A stretch of 13,325 nucleotides of DNA from JAQGHB01 sp036384495 (lineage in GTDB: Bacteria; Patescibacteriota; Saccharimonadia; Saccharimonadales; UBA4665), in the NCBI GenBank assembly GCA_036384495.1, contig DASVMD010000014.1, positions 1 to 13,325 of the forward strand, read 5' to 3'. The notes beneath the pieces are model-generated. The model had not been told where the DNA came from. It searched no databases and worked only from the letters and a program-made list of their open reading frames with translations. A program made the translations under genes and the position numbers. This document shows, one piece after another, positions 5,791 through 12,655 of this stretch; position 1 is the stretch's first letter; every line of letters starts with the position of its first letter.

Positions 5791-6444
5791 ATGAGTGACC
5801 CAGAACGTGGAACAGTGGATGCCGGCATTGAGCAGCATCTAACAACCTTAGAGGTTTATGCCCAGCACGAAGACCCAGCGCTTGCCCTTGCCGCCAGCGC
5901 AGTGCGGGAGCATATCGCCGAGCTTCATCACCAAGCTACCCATGACCAACTAACTGGCGCCTATAATCGTAATGGGTTCTTTCAGGAAGCCGACAATCTC
6001 ATTAGCCGCGCAGCACGACTAGGCAAAAAAGTTGTTATCCATCTCGTTGACCTGGATGGGTTTAAAGCCATTAACGACCGTGAAGGCCACGCAGTTGGTG
6101 ATGAAATTCTACTTGAAGCAACAGAAGCTTTAACGCCGCAAACAGCTAACGATATTTTAGCTCGCTTTGGCGGTGATGAATTCGCTTATCTTGAAACCAT
6201 CGAACCAAATCAAAACCCAGAGGATGATATTGCAGCCGCCGATGCCACCCAACAGCGCTTAACAGCAGCCATCGGCGACGCCTCAGCACAAAATTCTCGA
6301 GGGCTTAGTTACGGTGGATCTGTAGGCCGAAGCGCCGTGTATGACGCTGGCTATGCTCTTCATAACCTCGGCGTTATACTTGCCGAAGCGGATGCTTCGA
6401 TGTATCACGTTAAGAGCCAAGTTCGTCGTCGCGATGTAGCTTAG
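5791..6444 (+). CDS. GGDEF-domain protein, probable diguanylate cyclase
   Basis: This 217-aa soluble protein has a short helical N-terminus (1-48) and a GGDEF domain (about 49-212). The domain opens with DQLTGAYNR (52-60), has the metal-binding segment DLDGFKAIND (87-96), the active-site loop RFGGDEF (125-131) and the usual ADASMYHVK end (200-208). All catalytic features for making cyclic di-GMP from two GTP are present. The inhibitory I-site RxxD, expected at 118-121, reads TAND, so classical product inhibition is probably lost. There is no membrane helix or recognisable sensor domain. The gene is divergent from rimB-rimK, whose product is c-di-GMP responsive in Pseudomonas. It converges on dnaJ, with the two stop codons overlapping by 4 bp. 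Confidence 0.9.
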   Translation: MSDPERGTVDAGIEQHLTTLEVYAQHEDPALALAASAVREHIAELHHQATHDQLTGAYNRNGFFQEADNLISRAARLGKKVVIHLVDLDGFKAINDREGHAVGDEILLEATEALTPQTANDILARFGGDEFAYLETIEPNQNPEDDIAAADATQQRLTAAIGDASAQNSRGLSYGGSVGRSAVYDAGYALHNLGVILAEADASMYHVKSQVRRRDVA

Positions 6445-7544
6445 GCGAAAAAGCGTTTCGATTTTTTGTCGTCGAGCTGGTTGAATTGCTGTAGTAGCTC
6501 TTGTTGTTTCTTAGTGAGCTTAGTCGGCGTATCAACCGTAACCGTCACGATGTGGGCGCCGCGGCTGGAGCCCTTAATATGCGGTACGCCGTGGCCGGAT
6601 AGCTTAAAGTCCGAGCCGGATTGCGTGCCGGCCGGTACTTTCATGCGAATCGGCCCGTCCACGGTTTCGACGTCGATTTCGGTGCCCAGAGCGGCATCGA
6701 CCATGTCGACGTGTTCTTCGCTCAAAATTAAGTCACCTTCGCGAGTGAAGTGTTTGTGCGGCTTCACACGGATGTTTACGTAAAGATCGCCCTTGGGGCC
6801 GTTGGCGATGGCTTCGCCGTGTTCGCGCAACCTGATAGTGGCACCGTCATCAATACCAGCCGGAATTTTAAGCTGGATGGTTTGCTTGCGGTTTTGAGTG
6901 CCCTTGCCATGACAAACCGAGCAAACCTTTTCGGGAATTTTGCCGCTGCCGTGGCATTTGGGGCAGACTGTAGCCTGCTGGATATTGCCAAAAATCGTGC
7001 GAGCCACTGTTACGACCTGGCCGGAGCCTTGGCACTGGTCGCAGGTTTTGAGTTCGTGTCCGGGCTCTACGGTGGTGCCTTTGCAGTGCTCGCAGGTATC
7101 GGCAATGTTTAAAATTACGTCTACTTCGGTGCCAAAAACGGCCTGCTCAAAGCTGATCTCCACGCTGGTTTCCACGTCGCGGCCACGGGCTTGGCGCCGT
7201 GAACCCTGATGGCCGGCGCCACCGCCAAAGAAGCTGCTAAAGATATCGCCCAAGCCTAGATCACCAAAGTCAAAATTAACGTTCTGGCCCTGGCCATAAC
7301 CGCCAAACGGATTCCCGCCGCCCCCGGCACCACCTACGCCGGCATGGCCGAATTGGTCGTAGCGTTTGCGCTTGTCGGTATCTTTGAGGACTTCGTAGGC
7401 CTCATTGAGCTCTTTGAACTTAGCTTCGTCACCGCCACGATCCGGATGGTGTTCAACCGCGGCACGACGAAACGCCTTCTTGATCTCGTCGGGCGAGGCG
7501 TCCTTTTTTACTCCCAGTACTTCGTAATAATCTCGTTGTGCCAT
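6441..7544 (-). CDS. dnaJ: Chaperone DnaJ (type I Hsp40)
   Basis: This 367-aa co-chaperone stimulates DnaK ATPase and delivers unfolded substrates. The J domain spans 1-66 with HPD at 33-35, followed by a Gly/Phe-rich linker (about 66-115). The zinc-binding region has four CxxC pairs (C151/C154, C168/C171, C194/C197, C208/C211), and two C-terminal beta domains follow. The first zinc motif reads CEHCKGTT, lacking the last glycine of CxxCxGxG, a mild deviation. It is the last gene of the dnaK unit and starts 11 nt after the 139-aa gene. Its stop overlaps that of the convergent GGDEF gene, and there is no hairpin terminator between them. Confidence 0.98.
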   Translation of the reverse strand: MAQRDYYEVLGVKKDASPDEIKKAFRRAAVEHHPDRGGDEAKFKELNEAYEVLKDTDKRKRYDQFGHAGVGGAGGGGNPFGGYGQGQNVNFDFGDLGLGDIFSSFFGGGAGHQGSRRQARGRDVETSVEISFEQAVFGTEVDVILNIADTCEHCKGTTVEPGHELKTCDQCQGSGQVVTVARTIFGNIQQATVCPKCHGSGKIPEKVCSVCHGKGTQNRKQTIQLKIPAGIDDGATIRLREHGEAIANGPKGDLYVNIRVKPHKHFTREGDLILSEEHVDMVDAALGTEIDVETVDGPIRMKVPAGTQSGSDFKLSGHGVPHIKGSSRGAHIVTVTVDTPTKLTKKQQELLQQFNQLDDKKSKRFFA

Positions 7545-7555
7545 ATATCTCTATT

Positions 7556-7975
7556 CTACTTACTCTTACTGCTTAGCAGCAAATCTTCTATGTGTATGTC
7601 AGTGAGCACTCCGAGGGCAGCGTTAAATATATTGGCGTCTTGCTGGTGAGGCTCGCGAATTTTGGGGCTGGCCGAGCCGAACCCTTCGGTGACTATGGTT
7701 TGCTCCAGTACTGTACGGCCACCTACGGCAGTTATTTTTCGTGCTACCACTCGCAAATTATCTTCAGGTGACTCAAAACCAGTTAATAGCAAGCCGTAGG
7801 CCACGCCATCCTGCAGAGCGCCATGAGCCTGATACATCCGCTGGCCTGCAGTCAGCTGGGCGTGCTCACCGAGGTGGACGGCGTACACAGCCGTGTGACC
7901 CACTTTGCCGTGCACCAGTTCGGGCAGGATGCTGTCGAATTCTGAGACCGGCATGTGCTCCGAAAACTGACTCAT
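7556..7975 (-). CDS. 139-aa protein of unknown function in the dnaK-dnaJ operon
   Basis: I do not recognise this protein. It is soluble, mixed alpha/beta by appearance, with histidine- and glycine-rich segments (HGKVGHTAVYAVHLGEHAQ at 22-40) and a C-terminus ending in LLLSSKSK. There is no signal peptide, membrane helix or cysteine. The ATG at 7975 lies 9 nt after the stop of the 77-aa gene, and dnaJ starts 11 nt downstream. It should thus be co-transcribed with dnaK and dnaJ from the CIRCE-controlled promoter. That context suggests a stress-related role, which is inference only. Confidence 0.75.
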   Translation of the reverse strand: MSQFSEHMPVSEFDSILPELVHGKVGHTAVYAVHLGEHAQLTAGQRMYQAHGALQDGVAYGLLLTGFESPEDNLRVVARKITAVGGRTVLEQTIVTEGFGSASPKIREPHQQDANIFNAALGVLTDIHIEDLLLSSKSK

Positions 7976-7984
7976 GGTACTAGG

Positions 7985-8218
7985 CTAGGCTTTTCCGAAT
8001 GAATCGTCGCCAAAATTGTAGTCGCAAAGATGCGTCATAGCTGGCTGCGCTTCTTCGACATCTAGACGGCGAACTGTCACACTAGTTGGCATATTAACCG
8101 GCTCTTCTGGTGGGGTAATAACACCATCTGCAACCAACAGTGAATCATCCATTACTTGGCGCAAGGCTTCTGGAGACAGAGATTGAACGCTTGAGGGAAC
8201 TTGTTCGCGGCGCCGCAC
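7985..8218 (-). CDS. 77-aa acidic protein of unknown function, translationally coupled to dnaK
   Basis: The GTG start overlaps the dnaK stop (TAG shares its G with GTG). A Shine-Dalgarno-like AAGGAAG lies about 8 nt upstream, inside the last codons of dnaK, which supports this start and coupled translation. The product has a basic N-terminus (MRRREQ), a helical segment (LSPEALRQVMDDSLLVADG), a proline-rich middle and an acidic, aromatic end (CDYNFGDDSFGKA). No known domain is recognised. Its place between dnaK and dnaJ suggests a link to chaperone work. Confidence 0.7.
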   Translation of the reverse strand: MRRREQVPSSVQSLSPEALRQVMDDSLLVADGVITPPEEPVNMPTSVTVRRLDVEEAQPAMTHLCDYNFGDDSFGKA

Positions 8219-10122
8219 TATTTATCTTCCTTTTTATCGTCAACGACTTCGCCCTCGATGCTGTCGTCTTTTTTACTGTCCTCTTCTGGTGCGTCTTCGC
8301 TGGAAGCTTCGGCTTGCTCGTACATTTTAGCGCCGATAGGCATTAACTTGTCATTCAGCTCTTTAGCCGCGTTTTCGAGGTCTTCCTTGCTGGCCTTTTC
8401 GTCTTTTACAACTTTTTGAGCTGCTTCGACGGCTTCATCGAGCGTCTTTTTGTCGTCGTCCGAAATTTTATCGCCGTTGTCTTTCTTGAGCTTTTCGGCC
8501 TGGTAGACGGCGCTATCTAAGATGTTACGGGCTTCAACGAGTTCTTTCTTGGCCTTGTCTTCGTCGGCGTGAGCTTCGGCTTCTTTGGCCATTTTTTCGA
8601 CTTCGGTTTTATCGAGATTGCCGGAGCCGGAAATGGTGATGCTTTGCTCCTTGCCGCTGCCCTTATCTTTGGCGGTGACATTGAGGATGCCGTTGGCGTC
8701 GATGTTAAAGGTAACTTCAATTTGCGGAACGCCGCGTGGGGCTGGTGGGATACCATCGAGGATGAAGCGACCGAGTGATTTGTTGCCTTCGATCATGTCG
8801 CGTTCGCCCTGGCCCACATGGATTTCTACTTGAGGCTGATTATCGGCAGCGGTTGAGAAGACCTCGGACTTGCTGGTTGGGATGGTGGTGTTGCGCTCAA
8901 TGAGCTTGGTCATGACGCCACCCATAGTTTCGATGCCAAGGCTTAGTGGGGTTACGTCGAGCAGCAGCACGTCCTTAACGTCGCCCTGTAGAACGCCGCC
9001 CTGAATAGCTGCGCCGATAGCCACAACTTCGTCGGGGTTTACGCCCTTCATGGGGTCTTTGCCAAAAATAGCCTTCACTTTTTCCTGGACTGCTGGCATG
9101 CGGGTCATACCACCGACCAGCACTACAGCGTCGATTTCGCTGGCTTTGACACCGGCGTCTTTGAGGGCTTTTTCGCATGGTGCGGCAGTTTTGTCGATTA
9201 GCTCACCTACTAGGCTTTCCAGTTTGGATCGAGTCAGTTTGTGTTCGAAGTGCTTGGGGCCTTCGGCATCAGCGGTCAAGAACGGCAGGTTAACATCGAC
9301 TTCTTGAGCGGTCGATAGCTCAATTTTGGCCTTTTCGGCTTCGTCACGCAGGCGCTGCATGGCAGCATTGTCGTTAGTGATGTCGATGCCGTGCTCTTTC
9401 TTAAATTCATCGGCAAAGTAATTGATGACAACGCGGTCGAAGTCGGCGCCGCCGAGGTGGGTGTCGCCGTTGGTGGATTTTACTTCAAAAACGCCGTCGC
9501 CGAGCTCCAGAATGGACACGTCGAAGGTACCGCCACCAAGGTCGTAAACGGCGATCTTTTCGTCCTTTTTGTCGGCCTTATCGAGGCCGTAAGCCAACGC
9601 GGCTGCGGTTGGCTCGTTAATAATGCGCTTCACTTCCAGGCCGGCGATTTTGCCAGCGTCTTTGGTGGCTTGGCGCTGCGAGTCATCGAAGTAAGCCGGC
9701 ACGGTGATCACCGCTTCGGTGACTTTATCACCCAAAAAGCTTTCGGCGTCACTCTTAAGCTTGCCGAGAATCATGGCGCTGACTTCCTCAGGGCTGTACT
9801 CTTTGTCGGCCATCTTTACCTTCACGCCGTTGCCGCTCTTGATGATTTCGTAGCCCATCAGCTTGAGGTCGCGCTGCACTTCTTTGTCGCTAAAGTTGCG
9901 GCCAATCAGGCGCTTAACTTCGTAAATAGTGTTTTTAGGGTTAGTCACCTGCTGGCGACGAGCCACCTGACCCACCAAGCGTTCACCGTTTTTATTAACA
10001 GCCACCACCGATGGCGTGGTGCGATTGCCTTCGGAGTTAGCAATAATTTCCGGCTTACCGGACTGCATAACAGCCATCGCCGAGTTAGTTGTACCGAGGT
10101 CAATTCCGATGATTTTGCTCAT
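8218..10122 (-). CDS. dnaK: Molecular chaperone DnaK (Hsp70)
   Basis: This 634-aa Hsp70 binds exposed hydrophobic segments in an ATP cycle driven by DnaJ and GrpE. The nucleotide-binding domain (1 to about 382) shows [10 protein letters not shown] (5-14), catalytic K70, and [13 protein letters not shown] (191-203). The interdomain linker VLLLDV lies at 385-390. The substrate domain follows, then a charged, helical lid ending in an acidic/lysine tail. The segment after K70, which includes [19 protein letters not shown] (81-99), corresponds to the insertion that Firmicutes and Actinobacteria lack. AAGGAG sits 6 nt before the ATG, unlike the leaderless genes elsewhere in the window. A CIRCE element with an embedded promoter lies upstream. 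Confidence 0.99.
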   Translation of the reverse strand: MSKIIGIDLGTTNSAMAVMQSGKPEIIANSEGNRTTPSVVAVNKNGERLVGQVARRQQVTNPKNTIYEVKRLIGRNFSDKEVQRDLKLMGYEIIKSGNGVKVKMADKEYSPEEVSAMILGKLKSDAESFLGDKVTEAVITVPAYFDDSQRQATKDAGKIAGLEVKRIINEPTAAALAYGLDKADKKDEKIAVYDLGGGTFDVSILELGDGVFEVKSTNGDTHLGGADFDRVVINYFADEFKKEHGIDITNDNAAMQRLRDEAEKAKIELSTAQEVDVNLPFLTADAEGPKHFEHKLTRSKLESLVGELIDKTAAPCEKALKDAGVKASEIDAVVLVGGMTRMPAVQEKVKAIFGKDPMKGVNPDEVVAIGAAIQGGVLQGDVKDVLLLDVTPLSLGIETMGGVMTKLIERNTTIPTSKSEVFSTAADNQPQVEIHVGQGERDMIEGNKSLGRFILDGIPPAPRGVPQIEVTFNIDANGILNVTAKDKGSGKEQSITISGSGNLDKTEVEKMAKEAEAHADEDKAKKELVEARNILDSAVYQAEKLKKDNGDKISDDDKKTLDEAVEAAQKVVKDEKASKEDLENAAKELNDKLMPIGAKMYEQAEASSEDAPEEDSKKDDSIEGEVVDDKKEDK

Positions 10123-10163
10123 AATTAGCTCCTTATAGTTAGCAGTTGTAAGGTTATAGTGCC

Positions 10164-10192
10164 AGTTTAGTAAATTAGCACTCTCGTGTCAA
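10164..10192 (-). promoter_or_regulatory. Promoter of the dnaK unit, -35 inside CIRCE
   Basis: The - strand has a perfect TTGACA (10192-10187) within the CIRCE spacer, a 17-bp spacer and TAAACT (10169-10164). The expected start near 10157 gives a leader of about 35 nt with the Shine-Dalgarno AAGGAG at 10134-10129. Confidence 0.75.
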
Positions 10193-10205
10193 GAGTGCTA
10201 ATTTA
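10171..10205 (-). promoter_or_regulatory. CIRCE operator of dnaK (HrcA binding site)
   Basis: A perfect TTAGCACTC-N9-GAGTGCTAA (10175-10201) matches the HrcA operator. Here the arms extend to 13 bp on each side by an added TAAA/TTTA (10171-10205), and the TAA of the upstream 81-aa gene lies inside the outer arm. HrcA bound here would cover the -35 box. Confidence 0.97.
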
Positions 10206-10448
10206 CACTAGCTCAAGTACTTTTTGGGCGACTTTCGTTTCTATTTGCGTAGTGTGTTTTGCACGAACTTCTGCAAATTCTTTAGCGTCTCCATGGAAAG
10301 CCATAAAAGCTTCATAACCTGCCACTTTCACGCGCTCACCTATATACGTGCCGTACACTTTTGCCCGATCTACAGGTGATGGCAGTATTTCTCTTAATCC
10401 TCTTACTGATGCTTTCCTACGTTCGTCATTAATATTCATACGAGACAT
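10203..10448 (-). CDS. 81-aa protein of unknown function between grpE and dnaK
   Basis: I do not recognise this small, charged, mostly helical protein (MSRMNINDERRKAS at the start, KVAQKVLELV at the end). It has no membrane helix, signal or cysteine. Its ATG overlaps the grpE stop (TGATG), which indicates translational coupling with grpE. An in-frame ATG at codon 4 is an alternative start. The stop codon falls inside the extended arm of the dnaK CIRCE. It is the last gene of the hrcA unit, and no terminator separates it from dnaK, so read-through into dnaK is possible, though the CIRCE hairpin itself could hinder it. Confidence 0.7.
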   Translation of the reverse strand: MSRMNINDERRKASVRGLREILPSPVDRAKVYGTYIGERVKVAGYEAFMAFHGDAKEFAEVRAKHTTQIETKVAQKVLELV

Positions 10449-10921
10449 CAGCTTTTAACTTTAACCATGGCGTGCCTGATAACATCATCGCCAATTTTGT
10501 AGCCGGCCTGCAACTCTTCGCTAACGATTTCCTGGCCGCCCTCGCCTTCTTCCATGCTGACAGCTTCGTGGAATTCTGGGTTAAACGGCTCACCAACAGT
10601 TTTGATGCGCTCAACACCGATATCGGCCAGCGTTTTTTCGAACTGCTTAACGACTCCTTGCACGCCTTTGACGAAGTCGTTGTCTTGCAGATCCTCCGGT
10701 ACGTGCTTCAACGCCCGCTCAAAATTATCGATAACCGGCAACAGATCGCTAATAACTGTAGCCTTAACGCGCGTCCGCAGTTGGGCAATTTCGGCCTCAT
10801 GGCGGCGGCGGATGTTGGTGGCATCGGCGCGCTCGCGCTGCAGTGCCTGAGTCAGCTCATCAATTTGAGCTTGAAATGCTTCGAGATCGGATGGTTTAGT
10901 TTTAGGCTTTTTATCACTCAT
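10448..10921 (-). CDS. grpE: Nucleotide exchange factor GrpE
   Basis: This 157-aa protein releases ADP from DnaK. It has the long N-terminal helix used for dimerisation (about 10-70), then the signature region VGEPFNPEFHEAV, and ELQAGYKIGDDVIRHAMVKV at the C-terminal beta domain. I choose the ATG at 10921, because AGGA lies 7 nt upstream and it follows the stop of the 60-aa gene by one base. An in-frame ATG at 10939 would add six residues (MTQDSS) and overlap that gene by 17 bases without a Shine-Dalgarno. It ends with TGA, showing TGA is a stop in this organism. Confidence 0.96.
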   Translation of the reverse strand: MSDKKPKTKPSDLEAFQAQIDELTQALQRERADATNIRRRHEAEIAQLRTRVKATVISDLLPVIDNFERALKHVPEDLQDNDFVKGVQGVVKQFEKTLADIGVERIKTVGEPFNPEFHEAVSMEEGEGGQEIVSEELQAGYKIGDDVIRHAMVKVKS

Positions 10922-10922
10922 A

Positions 10923-11105
10923 CTACTGTCCTGTGTCATATGTAGGTTCGCTTAGGAACAATTGGTCAAGAGTAGCGTGCTCAGGATTAATCTTGTTATA
11001 CACGGCAACACCAGCCCCCACGCCGAGTACGGCGACAGCGCCTACGGCTTGCATCATTAGCGGCATCGGCTTAGCCTCTTCGGTGAATGTATTTGGACTA
11101 ATCAT
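10923..11105 (-). CDS. 60-aa single-pass membrane protein between hrcA and grpE
   Basis: This small protein has a polar N-terminus ([13 protein letters not shown]), one glycine/alanine/valine-rich membrane helix (about residues 16-36) and a hydrophilic tail. I recognise no family. Its start overlaps the hrcA stop by 8 nt and is preceded by a strong AGGAGG (11117-11112) at 6-nt spacing, the best Shine-Dalgarno in the window. This makes it a real, well-translated gene. Being between hrcA and grpE it should be under CIRCE/HrcA control. A membrane-associated stress role is inference. Confidence 0.75.
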   Translation of the reverse strand: MISPNTFTEEAKPMPLMMQAVGAVAVLGVGAGVAVYNKINPEHATLDQLFLSEPTYDTGQ

Positions 11106-11805
11106 ATAAAACCTCCTCTAATTCTTGTCCGGCGCGCGACACCAGGTTCATAACTTCGCGGTAGCTTTGGCGGGTGGGACCGAGCGTGCCGATGTAGCTG
11201 CGGTCGCTAAACGGGCTGCTGAAACGGCTAATGATAAGGGTGCAGCCAGCCGTGCGGCCCACGGGATTTTCCTGTCCAATATACACGCTCAAAGCCTCGT
11301 TGGGAGCGGCTTCGCGCAGCCATGGTTCGAGGTTATCGAGGAGCTGAGCAACCTGCTGGACCTGCATGCCGTTAATAAATTCCGGCTGCCCAAATAAATT
11401 CGACAAACCGCTGATATACAACTGATTACCAATAGTGGCTAGGCCGAGGTTATGGGTTAATTCTACTAAAGTATCGACGGCATTGCGGATCATGCGCTCC
11501 GGCGCACCGGCATTTTGGACGCGAGATGCGAGAGCTCGTTCGGCGCGGCGTTCGGGCAAGCTGGCATTGCCGTTTTCGCCAATGCTATTAACGTAAAAAC
11601 GATAGCCCTTGTCGGTTGGGATACGCCCAGCGCTAGTGTGCGGCTGACCGATGTAACCGAGGCGCTCCAGCTCGGCCATTTCGGCCCGAATGGTCGCCGA
11701 ACTAACATTAAACAGCTTGGCTAGCAGCGTACTGCCCACCGGGCTAGCGACTTCGGCGTACTGCTCAATAATGGCGCTGAGGATACTTTGCTGGCGATTA
11801 GTCAT
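11098..11805 (-). CDS. hrcA: Heat-inducible transcription repressor HrcA (shortened)
   Basis: HrcA binds CIRCE elements and represses chaperone genes until heat, helped by GroEL in known cases. The N-terminal winged helix (about 1-75) is intact and ends with the hallmark [18 protein letters not shown]. The C-terminal hallmark [18 protein letters not shown] (about 206-223) is also present. At 235 aa it is roughly 100 residues shorter than the usual ~340. The missing part falls in the middle, where the GAF-like and inserted dimerisation domains lie. It has its own CIRCE, so it is autoregulated. An out-of-frame ATG lies 8 nt upstream (ATGGATCTATG), and a weak AAGAG is the only Shine-Dalgarno. 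The ATG at 11805 fits the start of the family. Confidence 0.93.
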   Translation of the reverse strand: MTNRQQSILSAIIEQYAEVASPVGSTLLAKLFNVSSATIRAEMAELERLGYIGQPHTSAGRIPTDKGYRFYVNSIGENGNASLPERRAERALASRVQNAGAPERMIRNAVDTLVELTHNLGLATIGNQLYISGLSNLFGQPEFINGMQVQQVAQLLDNLEPWLREAAPNEALSVYIGQENPVGRTAGCTLIISRFSSPFSDRSYIGTLGPTRQSYREVMNLVSRAGQELEEVLYD

Positions 11806-11834
11806 AGATCCATACTCTTATAATTACTCTTGGT

Positions 11835-11863
11835 ATAGTAATATTTTAGCACTCGAGTGTCAA
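11835..11863 (-). promoter_or_regulatory. Promoter of the hrcA unit, -35 inside CIRCE
   Basis: The - strand has a perfect TTGACA (11863-11858) in the CIRCE spacer, a 17-bp spacer and TACTAT (11840-11835), the same geometry as at dnaK. The predicted leader is about 23 nt. Confidence 0.7.
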
Positions 11864-11872
11864 GAGTGCTAA
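11846..11872 (-). promoter_or_regulatory. CIRCE operator of hrcA
   Basis: A perfect TTAGCACTC-N9-GAGTGCTAA. The arms do not extend beyond 9 bp. It lies 5 bases after the stop of the guanylate-kinase-like gene, separating that gene from the heat-shock unit. Confidence 0.97.
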
Positions 11873-11877
11873 CAAGT

Positions 11878-12618
11878 CTAATTACTGAGGCTTCTGACAA
11901 GTTCGCGGGTGGCTAATAGCAGTTGCTGGGCTTTATCGCGAGCTTGGCTCTGCAAGTCTTGGTCGATTTCGTTGAGTTTTGCCAGGCGGTTTACCTGCTC
12001 GGCGGCGTGTTCGACTGTGTCGTTAATGACGAATTTGTAGCAGTCATTGCTAAGCGCCGCTTCGAACTCTAAAATGGCGCTTTCCATGCGGCGGCGGTAC
12101 TCAACCGGCGGCATTTCACCGCGGTGTTTGAGGCGGCGCTGCCACTCATCAAAGCTTGGCGGAACCATAAAAATTGCCAGGGTGTCGGGTTTGTACTTAA
12201 TGGTGTTCACCACGCCGGCGATCTCGGCATCGGTAATAGCTATTTTTTGCAACTCGGTGGCTTTTTGCAGTTCACGGATACTTATGCCTGATACTTGCTG
12301 CTCATGAATAACTGCCGCCTCCAAAAAGGCACCCTTTTTGATATCGGCCAACATGTCGGCTTCGCTGCGGAACCAATACTCAACGCCGTCTTGCTCCATG
12401 ATGCCGTCATTTTCGCGTGGCAGGCGGGTAGTGTCGGAGATGACAAAATAATAGTCACCGGTTTTCATAATTTCGCGGATGGCGGTGTTGCGGCCCGATG
12501 AGGTAGGCGCCACCAACAGCACCAAACGAGTTTGCGACAGGGTATTGAGTGAAGCAGTGGAAGGGCGATAATTGGCGAGCACTGCTTTGAATTCGTCTAT
12601 GTGTTTTAGCTCGTTCAT
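11878..12618 (-). CDS. Guanylate-kinase-like protein with altered P-loop
   Basis: Residues about 30-213 follow the guanylate kinase (GMP + ATP to GDP + ADP) fold. There is a P-loop at 37-45, ISDTTRLPRENDG (60-72) and GVEYWF (78-83) for the GMP site, FLEAA (98-102), an ITDAEIAGV strand (128-136), FMVPPSFDEWQRRLKHRG (150-167) and a final VINDTVEHA (197-205). The P-loop reads APTSSGRNT in place of GPSGxGKGT, so the first glycine and the catalytic lysine (here R43) are changed. The HGNxYGT loop that binds GMP is EQQVSGIS. At 246 aa it has an added N-terminus and a C-terminal helix (about 214-246) beyond the usual ~200. It may be a weak or specialised nucleotide kinase or a non-catalytic relative, so I give no gene symbol. 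Confidence 0.8.
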   Translation of the reverse strand: MNELKHIDEFKAVLANYRPSTASLNTLSQTRLVLLVAPTSSGRNTAIREIMKTGDYYFVISDTTRLPRENDGIMEQDGVEYWFRSEADMLADIKKGAFLEAAVIHEQQVSGISIRELQKATELQKIAITDAEIAGVVNTIKYKPDTLAIFMVPPSFDEWQRRLKHRGEMPPVEYRRRMESAILEFEAALSNDCYKFVINDTVEHAAEQVNRLAKLNEIDQDLQSQARDKAQQLLLATRELVRSLSN

Positions 12619-12624
12619 CCTCTA

Positions 12625-12653
12625 TTTATAGCATATTTACAGAGGTAAAACAA
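12625..12653 (-). promoter_or_regulatory. Promoter of the guanylate-kinase-like gene (leaderless)
   Basis: The - strand has TTGTTT (12653-12648), a 17-bp spacer ending in TGC (extended -10) and TATAAA (12630-12625). Only 6 nt separate the -10 from the ATG at 12618. A GAGG directly touching the ATG is too close to serve as a Shine-Dalgarno. Confidence 0.65.
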
Positions 12654-12655
12654 GC

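Noticed and set aside
9391..10128. 245-codon open frame on the + strand
   Set aside because: It is fully antisense to the conserved dnaK gene, and its existence follows from dnaK codon usage. There is no promoter or SD, and no recognisable protein.
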